This document shows, in pieces, positions 1 to 7,212 of a stretch of DNA of 21,018 nt; position 1 is the stretch's first letter; each line of letters starts with the position of its first letter. This stretch comes from a virus. The stretch is from IMG/VR virus record IMGVR_UViG_3300031862_000049, positions 1-21,018 of that record, one strand, 5' to 3'. The translations under genes were made by a program, and so were the position numbers. The notes below the pieces were generated by a model that ran no database searches, had not been told where the DNA came from, and worked only from the letters and a program-made list of their open reading frames with translations.

Positions 1-2
1 AA

Positions 3-386
3 GGGCTGGAGGCTGGCGAGAGCTTGCCGGAATTGACAGATAGGGTGAAGCAGGTTTATGAGTTCTCGGATGAAGTTAGGGCGGAAAGGGTGGCGAGAAC
101 TGAGGCGTTTGCGGTGGCGAATTCAGCGACCAAAGAAGCGTGGAAGCAATCGAAGGTGGTTAAGAGTTTAAAATGGTTCACGGCTCTGGATGAGAGGGTC
201 TGCGAATTTTGCGAACCGATGAATGGAAAGGTTGTCGGAATTGAGGAAAACTGGTTTGAGAAAGGCGATAGTTTCACTGGGAAGGATGGAGGGAAAATGG
301 ATATCGATTATTCGGATATCGAGAATCCTCCGCTTCATGCCAATTGTCGTTGTTATATTAGGCCGGAAGAAATTTCGGTTGAATAA
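3..386 (+). CDS. Phage head morphogenesis protein, MuF / SPP1 gp7-like, C-terminal part (5' truncated)
   Basis: The reading frame is open to the left edge, so the gene begins outside the window; the TTG at 24 is an internal Leu codon, not a supported start. The visible 127 residues carry the C-terminal signature of the Mu gpF / SPP1 gp7 family: an R-x-x-R-T-E segment, N-x-A-x(4)-W, the Cys pair in VCEFC, and the ending NPPLHANCRC. Family members are minor head proteins that sit near the portal during capsid assembly and are sometimes ejected with DNA; some are fused to portal or toxin domains. Normally portal lies just upstream and protease just downstream. Here five adsorption-type genes separate it from the protease at 5600. 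The family call is firm; whether the N-terminus is a portal fusion cannot be seen. Confidence 0.88.
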   Translation, partial: GLEAGESLPELTDRVKQVYEFSDEVRAERVARTEAFAVANSATKEAWKQSKVVKSLKWFTALDERVCEFCEPMNGKVVGIEENWFEKGDSFTGKDGGKMDIDYSDIENPPLHANCRCYIRPEEISVE

Positions 387-390
387 ATTG

Positions 391-399
391 AAAGGTCGA
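391..399 (+). repeat. AAAGGTCGA intergenic motif, copy 1
   Basis: Exact AAAGGTCGA in the gap after the MuF gene, 30 nt before the next ATG. A TTGAAA hexamer overlaps its left side and an AATAAT lies 17 nt further on, so a weak promoter is possible. Other copies are at 5509, 8460 (CAAGGTCGA), 13006 on the reverse strand, 18915 and 20236 (last base differs). Confidence 0.5.
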
Positions 400-429
400 A
401 ATCTTAATTAAATAATTTGCAGGAAAAAA

Positions 430-603
430 ATGGCAAATTCTAATCAAAACAAAAATATCATTGATATTTCAGAAGAAAAAAAGAAAGAGTTGGGGATTTT
501 GAAAATCCTGAATATTATTATTTCGGAAGATGGAGAAGATAAATATAACTGCATAATGGAAGACGGGAATATCAAAGCAATTCCTACTTCTGAATTAGAA
601 TAA
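430..603 (+). CDS. Small acidic hypothetical protein (57 aa)
   Basis: ATG at 430 opens a 57-codon frame ending in TAA at 601-603. It is one of the few genes here with a plausible ribosome binding site: AGGA about six bases upstream, in an A-rich leader. The product is acidic with many Lys, Glu, Asn and Ile residues (MANSNQNKNI at the start, PTSELE at the end) and has no signal peptide or membrane segment. It lies between the MuF gene and the first fibre-type gene, whose ATG is two bases after this stop, so the two are probably translated together. I do not recognise the family. Size, coupling and the AGGA box favour a real gene. Confidence 0.6.
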   Translation: MANSNQNKNIIDISEEKKKELGILKILNIIISEDGEDKYNCIMEDGNIKAIPTSELE

Positions 604-604
604 T

Positions 605-1138
605 ATGGACAAACTTCAAACACTAAAATTAGGTTCAGATGGAAAGTCCAAAATGAGTTTCAGGATTTGGCGGGCAAATAAACAAAGATGGGAAGTGCCA
701 GGATTATTGTGGAATATAAAGCAGTTATTGAGAGAGTTGAGAATACAATTCCTTAATCTGTTTAGGACAGCAAAAGGATATGCCACAGTTTTGACAAGTG
801 TCGGAGAAGCTTGGATTGTAGATAAGTTAGATGAAACAGTCCAAACCACTGGCGATTATATCGGCTGGGGAACTGGGGCTGGAACTGCGGCTAAGGCAGA
901 TACTGCTTTATTTACCGAATCAGCCGAAACAAGAGTAACAGCGACCAGAACTCAACCTTTGGCTGATAAAATTAGATGGGTTGGAACTTTAACTTCTGCT
1001 TCTGCCCAGACAATTACCAATGCTGGAAACTTTACCGCTGTGACTGCTGGGACTTTAATTGTTCACGGGGACTTCACTGGGATTGCTTTGGCGATTGGGG
1101 ATAAAATAGAATTTACGATTGATATAGAAATAACCTAA
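605..1138 (+). CDS. Phage fibre-type structural protein (177 aa), shares a domain with the 16403-16873 product
   Basis: Residues about 60-177 form the recognisable part: a GEAWIVDKLD segment, a G-W-G-T-G-A-G-T turn, a D-T-x-L-F-T-E motif followed by the R-V-T-A-T strand, and an ending GDKIEFTIDIEIT. The same order (G-A-L-G-T, D-T-Q-L-G-T-E, R-K-T-V-A, and a hydrophobic terminal strand) is seen in the product at 16403-16873, so the two look like distant paralogues of a small beta-rich tail or fibre protein. The first 60 residues are basic, low in Gly and unlike the rest; the true start could be an internal codon such as ATG 653. No Shine-Dalgarno is visible; the upstream gene ends one base before this ATG. 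A terminator hairpin overlaps the stop codon. A structural role is inferred from composition and context. Confidence 0.7.
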   Translation: MDKLQTLKLGSDGKSKMSFRIWRANKQRWEVPGLLWNIKQLLRELRIQFLNLFRTAKGYATVLTSVGEAWIVDKLDETVQTTGDYIGWGTGAGTAAKADTALFTESAETRVTATRTQPLADKIRWVGTLTSASAQTITNAGNFTAVTAGTLIVHGDFTGIALAIGDKIEFTIDIEIT

Positions 1139-1163
1139 ACTTTTATTGGTTTGGGTTATTTTT
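1128..1163 (+). terminator. Rho-independent terminator overlapping the stop codon at 1136-1138
   Basis: AATAACCTAAAC (1129-1140) pairs with GTTTGGGTTATT (1149-1160) through 12 bp with one G-U, around an 8-nt loop. Five T residues follow at 1159-1163, and A1128-T1161 can extend the stem. The 5' arm contains the last codons and the TAA of the fibre-type gene. The next ATG is only 11 nt downstream, so later genes need read-through or another promoter that I cannot see. Confidence 0.72.
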
Positions 1164-1173
1164 AATACTGAAT

Positions 1174-1482
1174 ATGATTCAACCCAAATGTTTTATTTGC
1201 GATAAGGATTTATTGGGTGGATACCAAAGAATAATCTACTCGGAAGTAGATACTTCTGATATTCCGCAGGAACAGAAAGACGAATTAAAAAAGAAACCAG
1301 AACAGATGTCTTATTGGGCTCACGACCCGAATGATATTCACCGAGATATTGAAGTTTTCGTCCACAAAACTTGTTTTGACTTAGTAAAGAAAGTGGCAAA
1401 GTATAAAGATTTTGATTTACCAACAGAAAAAGATTGGTATAATCCAATTTACCCTAAAATAATAGGCGGGATAGTCAAATAA
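1174..1482 (+). CDS. Small Cys/His protein, possible zinc-binding, unknown function (102 aa)
   Basis: The product has a CFIC pair at residues 6-9 and an H-K-T-C set at residues 64-67, together a C-C-H-C arrangement that could bind one zinc ion. Between them is a charged, soluble segment; there is no signal peptide or membrane helix. The ATG is 11 nt after a terminator and has no Shine-Dalgarno. Its TAA overlaps the leader of the tailspike-like gene, whose ATG is at 1484, so the two are likely coupled. I do not recognise the family. Metal binding is inferred only from residue spacing. Being locked between fibre-type genes it might be a fibre chaperone or a small virion protein, but nothing in the sequence decides this. 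Confidence 0.72.
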   Translation: MIQPKCFICDKDLLGGYQRIIYSEVDTSDIPQEQKDELKKKPEQMSYWAHDPNDIHRDIEVFVHKTCFDLVKKVAKYKDFDLPTEKDWYNPIYPKIIGGIVK

Positions 1483-1483
1483 A

Positions 1484-4012
1484 ATGCCAACACTAATTTC
1501 AAAAGCAACAGGGAATTTTACAGCAGCTACAACTTGGGCTTTAGTAGATGCAACTTCAAAATTGGATTCAGAGGCGGGGTATACTACCTTGACCACCGCT
1601 TATGTTTATTCTTCGGCTTTCACTCCTGGAGCGATTACGGTTGATGGAATTGCTGTGAAATTAGCTGCCAGAGTTGCCTCACCAACTGGAACGATTTCGG
1701 TTTGCTTGTATGACTCAACTACTTTAACAATCGTTAAAGAGGTGACAATCAATGTTTCAGATTTACCAACTTGTTCTACTACTAATAATGAAGGTGGCTG
1801 GATATTTTTCAAATTTGATGCACCTGTCACTTTATCGGCAACAGATAGTTATCAAGTAGGGGCTAAATGTTCTGTGGCTTCAGAAGCGACGCTTTACAGA
1901 GACGCAACCGCAGGAAACTGGTCAAGGATGTTAAGAACTACTACTGAGCAAGCACCAGCCGCAGGCGACCAATTAGATATAATGGGAGAACATACAGGAG
2001 CAGGGACTGGGAATGATATTACTGTTACAATGGATAATATTCTGACCACTGATTTTGGTCCTGGGACTGATGGTGGAACGGCAATGGTTATTTGTAAAAG
2101 AGGAACTCTGAATTATGCTTATGCGGCGGCAACTAATTATTACCTGAAACTTTCTGGAAACTTAATAGTTTATAATGGCGGCACTTTGACAATTGGAACA
2201 ACTACTAATCCTATTCCAAGAGATAGCACAGCAGTTCTGGAATTTGACCCAGTGGCTGATGGCGGAATGGGATTGATTGTTAGAAATGGCGGAACTTTTA
2301 CGGCACAAGGACTTTCAAGAACTGCTTTGAAAAATATCGTCTCTTGTAAATTAAATACGGATGAGGCAGTAGGTTCAACAGTTTTAGGAGTAGATACCGA
2401 TACTGGCTGGTTGGCGAATGATGAAATCGGTATTGCTTCAACAACAAGAACTGCTTCCGAATGTGAAAAAAGAACCTTATCAGTTAATGCTTCGGCAACC
2501 GAATTAACAATAACTTCTGGATTAACCTATGCTCATTCGGGAACTACGCCAACGCAGGCAGAAGTGATTTTATTAACAAGGAATGTAAAAATCAGAGCGG
2601 CAACTTCTTCAATAGTAAGTTATTGTAATTTCAAGGAAACCGCAACCATAGATATTGATTGGGTAGAATTTTATTATTTAGGAGAAAATGTGGCTGGAAA
2701 AAAAGGAATAGAAATAGGAACTACAACTGGTTCTTGCAATATTCAATATAGTTCTGTTCACGATACTGAAGATTGGGCTATTTATCATTCGGGCTCGGGT
2801 AGTGGAGCTAATACAACTATTTCAAATAATGTTCTTTACAATGTTTGCACGGCATACAATAGTTCTGGAGCAATTTCTCATACTTCTATGGCTAATCTTA
2901 TTATTACTAATAACATCGTAATGTATTGTCCCCTTGCGAGTAGTTATGGATTCTATTCAAACTCAAATTCTGGTTCTTTTGAAGGAAATACTGCGGTTGG
3001 GGTAAACGGACAAGGAACTTATTTGATAAGCTTTCAAAAAAGTATTGCTGGTCTAACTTCTCATAGTAATGCATCTTATGGTCTCGTTTTATATATTGGA
3101 GCAACCAATGCTGCTATGATAACTTGGTCAGATTTCAAAATTTGGAGAAATAGTGCTGCTGGAATATACTTTTCTACATCTAGCAATTATCCAATGGCTA
3201 ATTATACGTTTCTTAATGGTAATTTTTTTGGGAACGCTAATGATAATATTCTGCTTCAAGCAGCTAGCGGCATAATGGTTATTGAAAATTTAATATTTGA
3301 TAATTGTAATATTTCTGCTGATTCAACTTTTGCGACCACCGATGGACTTCATCTTGGGGGGGCAGGAAATTATAATTCTTTTAACATTACTTTTAAGACT
3401 TGCACTTTTGGAGTAGTTTCTGGCATATATAGGGCACATACAAATGATATAAATATTGCTTCAACATCTACTTATGTTCGTTTCTTATTAGAAAATACTG
3501 CATTGGCAAGTGCAAATGAAATAATAACTCTTCCTACTAATCTTTTAATTGGTTCCTTTATCAAATCCACCAAGCACGACCAAACCGCAGGATTACACAA
3601 AAGTTGGTTCAAATATGGAATAATCCAGACAGATATAACTTATTACAAAACAGCCAGCCCATCACAAAGATTAACACCGAATAATGCTTCTTATAAATTA
3701 GAATCGGGAAGTAAAAAGGCGGCTTTGAATAGCGGGGCGACAGCAACATTTTCTGTCTGGGTCAGAAAATCAAGCGTGGCGGCAGGCGGGGCGGATTATA
3801 ACGGAAATCAACCAAGATTAGTTTTAAAAAGAAATGATGCCGCAGGAATAACAGCTGATACGGTTTTGGATACGATGACTGTTGGTTTGGATACTTGGGA
3901 ACAATTAACTGGAACAACACCCGCAGTTACAGACGATGCAGTTCTGGAAGTTGTGATAGATGTAGATGGAACTGCAGGATTTGTAAATGTGGATGATTGG
4001 TCAGTAACTTAA
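1484..4012 (+). CDS. Tailspike-like protein with right-handed beta-helix and C-terminal sandwich domain (842 aa)
   Basis: Residues about 1-190 form a Gly/Thr/Ser-rich beta domain starting MPTLISKATGNF. From about residue 220 to 690 the sequence shows the periodic Asn/Gly/Ser/Ile pattern of a right-handed parallel beta-helix (turns such as NNVLYN, NGGTLTIG, NIVMYC). The last 140 residues resemble a carbohydrate-binding, galactose-binding-like sandwich ending in VNVDDWSVT. Such proteins bind or cut host surface polysaccharide; no catalytic pair can be assigned by eye. The ATG is one base after the upstream stop and has no Shine-Dalgarno. DNA at about 2700-3540 is visibly richer in A/T than the flanks, as if the central helix had been exchanged. 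It is the longest gene in the window and likely the main receptor-binding or depolymerase candidate. Confidence 0.75.
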   Translation: MPTLISKATGNFTAATTWALVDATSKLDSEAGYTTLTTAYVYSSAFTPGAITVDGIAVKLAARVASPTGTISVCLYDSTTLTIVKEVTINVSDLPTCSTTNNEGGWIFFKFDAPVTLSATDSYQVGAKCSVASEATLYRDATAGNWSRMLRTTTEQAPAAGDQLDIMGEHTGAGTGNDITVTMDNILTTDFGPGTDGGTAMVICKRGTLNYAYAAATNYYLKLSGNLIVYNGGTLTIGTTTNPIPRDSTAVLEFDPVADGGMGLIVRNGGTFTAQGLSRTALKNIVSCKLNTDEAVGSTVLGVDTDTGWLANDEIGIASTTRTASECEKRTLSVNASATELTITSGLTYAHSGTTPTQAEVILLTRNVKIRAATSSIVSYCNFKETATIDIDWVEFYYLGENVAGKKGIEIGTTTGSCNIQYSSVHDTEDWAIYHSGSGSGANTTISNNVLYNVCTAYNSSGAISHTSMANLIITNNIVMYCPLASSYGFYSNSNSGSFEGNTAVGVNGQGTYLISFQKSIAGLTSHSNASYGLVLYIGATNAAMITWSDFKIWRNSAAGIYFSTSSNYPMANYTFLNGNFFGNANDNILLQAASGIMVIENLIFDNCNISADSTFATTDGLHLGGAGNYNSFNITFKTCTFGVVSGIYRAHTNDINIASTSTYVRFLLENTALASANEIITLPTNLLIGSFIKSTKHDQTAGLHKSWFKYGIIQTDITYYKTASPSQRLTPNNASYKLESGSKKAALNSGATATFSVWVRKSSVAAGGADYNGNQPRLVLKRNDAAGITADTVLDTMTVGLDTWEQLTGTTPAVTDDAVLEVVIDVDGTAGFVNVDDWSVT

Positions 4013-4013
4013 A

Positions 4014-5183
4014 ATGTCAGCAATAAACCCTGCGGGGAGTGAAAAGTATTGGTTTGAAGGTTTACCAGCCGAAATCCTTAAAAAAGAAGATGAGGGGGTT
4101 GAGAGATACTGGTTTGAAGGATTAACTGGGGAGAGTTTAGTGCCGATAACAGGACAAACTTTCTATCAGACTTTAGCGGCAACAGAAGTAGCAGTTCTTT
4201 CCTTATCAAAAATAATGATTTGGGCGAAATTGCTCTCGGTGGTAGAAAGTAGCGTCGCTTCTTTGTCAAAAATAATGACTTATCTAAAGTCATTGCTGGT
4301 CACGGAAATATCTGTTATCACGATGGCTTTAGCTAAGACATTTTATCGGACGCTTTCGGTGGTGGAGAGTTCAATCGCAAGTTTAATCAAGGGAATGTCC
4401 AAGACCCTGTCGGCGGTGGAAAGTTCGGTGGTGAGTTTGGCAAAAGCACTTTTCTACACAATTTCAATGGTGATTACAGAAGTTTCAGTGCCTGCGATTT
4501 CAAAAATCATCACCTGGTTGAAATCCCTTTCAGTAGTGGAAGTTAGCGTGGCGGGGCTATCAAAAATTGCTACTTTTTTGAAAAGTTTATTAGCGACAGA
4601 AATAAGCGTGCCAAATCTGGGGAAGATAGCGAGCTATTTCAGGAGTTTGTCGGTGGTTGAGAATAGCATCGCAGGATTGGGTAAGGTGGTGTCGTTTTTC
4701 AGGAACTTAGCGGCGACGGAAGTTTCAATACCAGCGATGAGTTTGATTAAGACATTCTATCGGGCGCTGAGTTCGACTGCGGTTTCTGTCGCCGGGCTGA
4801 TAGCCAATAAGATAGGAGGAGTGGTTCATTATGTGGAGATGGCAGCGACGGAAGTGTCGGTGGCGACGATGGGGCTGGCCAAGAGCTTCTATCGGGCATT
4901 ATCGGTCGTGGAGAGTTCGGCGGTCTCTTTGACAAAGGGATTATTCAAAACATTGGCAGCAGTGGAGGTTTCGATCGCCAGTTTGGTCGGGCAGTTCATT
5001 CGGGGTTTTCTGAGGCCGTTTGTAGAGATAATGTGCCGGCTGCCGATTTCGAAGACAATACTGGATCGGGTCAAGGCATTCACAATTTTGAGTTCGGCAA
5101 AAAGTTTCATTTTAAAAAATCCGATAACGAACTACATTTTAAAAGGTTATAGCAAAAGCTATATTTTGAAACAAAAAATATGA
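4014..5183 (+). CDS. Phage protein with fourteen tandem 20-residue repeats (389 aa)
   Basis: Residues 11-42 hold two copies of a K/R-Y-W-F-E-G-L motif. Residues 49-328 are about fourteen imperfect 20-residue repeats with the pattern aromatic-x-x-x-L-x-x-x-E-x-S-V/I-x-x-L/M-x-K. Units with SVVESS and units with ATEVSV largely alternate, giving a 40-residue super-period. The tail (340-389) is basic and repeats S-K-S-Y/F-I-L-K. There is no Gly-rich turn, Cys or signal peptide. The repeat suggests an extended fibrous or solenoid protein, perhaps a fibre shaft or a linker between the tailspike before it and the Ig-domain protein after it; this is inference. The ATG follows the upstream stop by one base, and the TGA overlaps the next ATG. 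Similar Glu-Ser-Val runs occur at the C-terminus of the tail hub protein (14916-16376). Confidence 0.75.
   Translation: MSAINPAGSEKYWFEGLPAEILKKEDEGVERYWFEGLTGESLVPITGQTFYQTLAATEVAVLSLSKIMIWAKLLSVVESSVASLSKIMTYLKSLLVTEISVITMALAKTFYRTLSVVESSIASLIKGMSKTLSAVESSVVSLAKALFYTISMVITEVSVPAISKIITWLKSLSVVEVSVAGLSKIATFLKSLLATEISVPNLGKIASYFRSLSVVENSIAGLGKVVSFFRNLAATEVSIPAMSLIKTFYRALSSTAVSVAGLIANKIGGVVHYVEMAATEVSVATMGLAKSFYRALSVVESSAVSLTKGLFKTLAAVEVSIASLVGQFIRGFLRPFVEIMCRLPISKTILDRVKAFTILSSAKSFILKNPITNYILKGYSKSYILKQKI
4158..4997 (+). repeat. Tandem protein repeat, about 14 x 60 bp
   Basis: This is the DNA span of residues 49-328 of the repeat protein. The unit is 20 codons, apart from short variants near residues 109-146 and 311-328 and one longer unit at 247-270. 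Copies differ widely at the DNA level while keeping the Leu, Glu, Ser and Lys positions, so the array is old or under selection on protein structure rather than recently expanded. Confidence 0.8.
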
Positions 5184-5500
5184 CAGAAATAAAAGTGATT
5201 CAAAACGACAAATTATATGATCTGAATTTCACTTTGCAGGATTCGGGCGGGACGGCGATTGATTTGACTGGTTCAACAATCAAATTGAAAGTTCAACAGA
5301 TCGGGTCATCAGCTTTAAAATTCACGGGAACGATGACGATTGTCGATGCGACAGCCGGGAAATGCAAATATCAGGTTGCGGCAACTGATTTCGATAAGGT
5401 GGGGAAGCATTATGCCGAGATCGAGGTTACTTTCACATCGAATCAAATTTTGACATTTCCGGACATAGTAATCATAGTCGAGCCGGAACTACCGAAATGA
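5180..5500 (+). CDS. BppU-like baseplate protein, Ig-like N-terminal domain (106 aa)
   Basis: The product is a single beta-sandwich-type domain: a start NDKLYDLNFTLQDSGG, an IDLTGSTIKLKV strand, and an ending FPDIVIIVEPELPK. This matches the short Ig-like domain found at the N-terminus of phage upper baseplate proteins (BppU family), where it links the fibre to the baseplate. Here it stands alone, without the usual C-terminal receptor part, which may be supplied by neighbouring proteins. Its ATG overlaps the upstream TGA by 4 bases, so the repeat protein and this one should be made together. It ends in TGA immediately followed by TAA. The assignment is by pattern and is moderate. Confidence 0.65.
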   Translation: MTEIKVIQNDKLYDLNFTLQDSGGTAIDLTGSTIKLKVQQIGSSALKFTGTMTIVDATAGKCKYQVAATDFDKVGKHYAEIEVTFTSNQILTFPDIVIIVEPELPK

Positions 5501-5508
5501 TAAAAATT

Positions 5509-5517
5509 AAAGGTCGA
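5509..5517 (+). repeat. AAAGGTCGA intergenic motif, copy 2
   Basis: Exact copy of the 9-mer, placed 9 nt after the TGA of the BppU-like gene and 82 nt before the protease ATG, just upstream of the 5527-5576 hairpin. Confidence 0.5.
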
Positions 5518-5526
5518 AATTTAAAA

Positions 5527-5576
5527 GGCACACGCGAAGCAGAAAACCAGCAAAAGTTAACCGCTTTTTGTGTGCC
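5527..5576 (+). other. Two-helix hairpin upstream of the protease gene
   Basis: GGCACAC (5527-5533) pairs with GTGTGCC (5570-5576). After a 3x3 internal loop, AAGC (5537-5540) pairs with GCTT (5563-5566). The apical loop is 22 nt and A-rich. No T-run follows the outer stem, so a simple terminator is unlikely; it could be an RNA processing or stability element before the head genes. Confidence 0.45.
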
Positions 5577-5599
5577 AATTAGATAATAGCAAATAAAAA

Positions 5600-7210
5600 A
5601 TGGAATCAAAAATTACTTTTCAAAAGTTAAGCGAGGAAATCAAAACTAAGATTCAGGAACAGCTGAAATCAAAGGAAATTCAGGAAATTGTTGAGAAAAC
5701 CTTGAAGGCCGAAGATTCGGGCAGATTTGAGGTTGTGATTTCGACGGGTGATGTAGATAGGATGGGAGAAAGTTTGAATCCTGAAGGATGGGATTTGGAG
5801 TTTTACAAGTCCAATCCGGTTGTCTTGTGGGCGCACGGCTATATGGATTTGCCGATCGGATTGACGGAAAATATCGAGATTAAGGAAGGGAAATTGGTGG
5901 CTTCGGGGAGATTCGCTCCGGCGGATGCCAACCCTTTTGCCCAGCAGGTCAGGAAACTTTATGATATGGGGATCGAGAGAGCAACTTCGGTCGGATTTTT
6001 AGAGAAAGAAAGGGAAGGGAACAAGATCATCAAGGCGGAATTGCTGGAGTGGTCTTTTGTGCCAGTGCCGGCCAATCCTTTTGCTTTATCGACCCTGCAG
6101 AATTCTGGGGTTGATACGAAAGTTCTGATAACGAAAGGGATAATTATACCGGTTAAAGGAGCGGTGGCTTCTCACGAGACGCCGAAAGCCGATGAGGGAA
6201 AGGAATGGGAAGGGGATGCGGCGGTTCAGAGGATTTTGAAATGGGCTGGTGGGCCCGACAAGGAAAATGTCGACTGGGAGAAATTCAGGCAGGGATTCGG
6301 TTGGTATGATGAGGAGGCGGCGGACAACATCACCTCCTATAAGCTGCCGCACCACGATGTGATCGACGGGGAGTTGAGGGTCGTCTGGAATGGGGTGAGG
6401 GCGGCGATGGCTGCTCTGATGGGGGCGAGAGGGGGAGTTGATATCCCAAGCGATGATTGGGACGGGGTCTATAATCATCTGGCGAGGCATTATGAGCAGT
6501 TCGACAAGGAACCGCCGGAGAAAAGTGCGAAGCAAGAGCCGAAAGAAGGAGACCCTTGCACGATGGACGACGGATCGGAAGGAGAGATGAAACCGGACGA
6601 GAATGGCGATCTGGTTTGCCAGCCAAAAACTGGAGCAAAACCTGCGCCTGAGACTTCGGGTGATTATATTATTATCAGGGTGAAGGATCCGGACTATTTT
6701 GATCCCGATTCTTTCAGGACGATTGATATTTCAAAGGAGCAAGGAATCAAGGCGACTATCGGGTGCAAAAAAGGAGAATATGAGGGAGGCAAATGCCAAA
6801 TCGGGACTGAAGTCCAGCGATATCTTTTTGACAAGGAAAAATGGACTTTGAGCGAAGCTGAGGCATGGGTGAAGGAACATAAGGCAGAAGGAAAACAAGA
6901 GGAAGGAAGTTTGGCAGAAAAGGTAGGGGCGGAATTGACCCAGATGCAGACAAAAATCGATTCAGCGATTGTCGAGCATTCAAGGAAAATCATCGATTTA
7001 TTAAGTGAGAAAAAAATAATTGCTGCCTTGGGGAACAAAAAACCTCAGGGTGACAAGTCCGGGGAAGGGACGAATCTTGGTCGAGCACCTGCAGGGTTAG
7101 AGGAGCTGGAAGATTATATCTTCCTTCGCCAAATCTTGCAGAAAGTAGATAAGGTTATTGAGGACGGATTAAGGAAAACAAAGGAAAAAATCCGATCCTC
7201 AAAAAACTAA
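5600..7210 (+). CDS. HK97-family prohead protease with long C-terminal extension (536 aa)
   Basis: Residues 41-170 are a U35-type prohead protease: VVLWAHGY with the predicted catalytic His79, ERATSVGF with the predicted Ser130, and LLEWSFVPVPANP. The enzyme cleaves scaffold segments of the capsid protein inside the prohead. The family is usually about 200 residues; here 360 more follow. Residues 200-302 are a separate domain (DNITSYKLPHHDVIDGEL, GVRAAMAALMGARGGV, YNHLARHYEQF) seen attached to several phage proteases. Residues 313-345 hold a Cys-containing acidic linker. Residues 355-430 hold DPDSFRTIDI and the motif DKEKWTLSEAEAWVKEH. The last 100 residues are charged and helical and may act as a scaffold. 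It is followed by the capsid gene after 2 bases; there is no Shine-Dalgarno, only an A-rich leader. Confidence 0.92.
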   Translation: MESKITFQKLSEEIKTKIQEQLKSKEIQEIVEKTLKAEDSGRFEVVISTGDVDRMGESLNPEGWDLEFYKSNPVVLWAHGYMDLPIGLTENIEIKEGKLVASGRFAPADANPFAQQVRKLYDMGIERATSVGFLEKEREGNKIIKAELLEWSFVPVPANPFALSTLQNSGVDTKVLITKGIIIPVKGAVASHETPKADEGKEWEGDAAVQRILKWAGGPDKENVDWEKFRQGFGWYDEEAADNITSYKLPHHDVIDGELRVVWNGVRAAMAALMGARGGVDIPSDDWDGVYNHLARHYEQFDKEPPEKSAKQEPKEGDPCTMDDGSEGEMKPDENGDLVCQPKTGAKPAPETSGDYIIIRVKDPDYFDPDSFRTIDISKEQGIKATIGCKKGEYEGGKCQIGTEVQRYLFDKEKWTLSEAEAWVKEHKAEGKQEEGSLAEKVGAELTQMQTKIDSAIVEHSRKIIDLLSEKKIIAALGNKKPQGDKSGEGTNLGRAPAGLEELEDYIFLRQILQKVDKVIEDGLRKTKEKIRSSKN

Positions 7211-7212
7211 AA

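Noticed and set aside
604-690. Frame continuing past the TAA at 601-603 with a plausible-looking peptide (KIRFRWKVQNEFQDLAGK)
   Set aside because: Too short, no start codon, and it overlaps the start of the 605 gene; it might be a remnant, but one stretch does not support a frameshift or read-through.
5498-5500. TGA read as an amino acid (recoded genetic code)
   Set aside because: TGA occurs only at gene ends here (for example 5183, 5500, 10379), at one of them followed directly by TAA; no internal in-frame TGA is seen in recognised genes.
6086-7038. Several reverse-strand frames of 75-149 codons inside the protease gene
   Set aside because: They are Pro/Ser/Arg-rich shadows of a well-supported forward gene.
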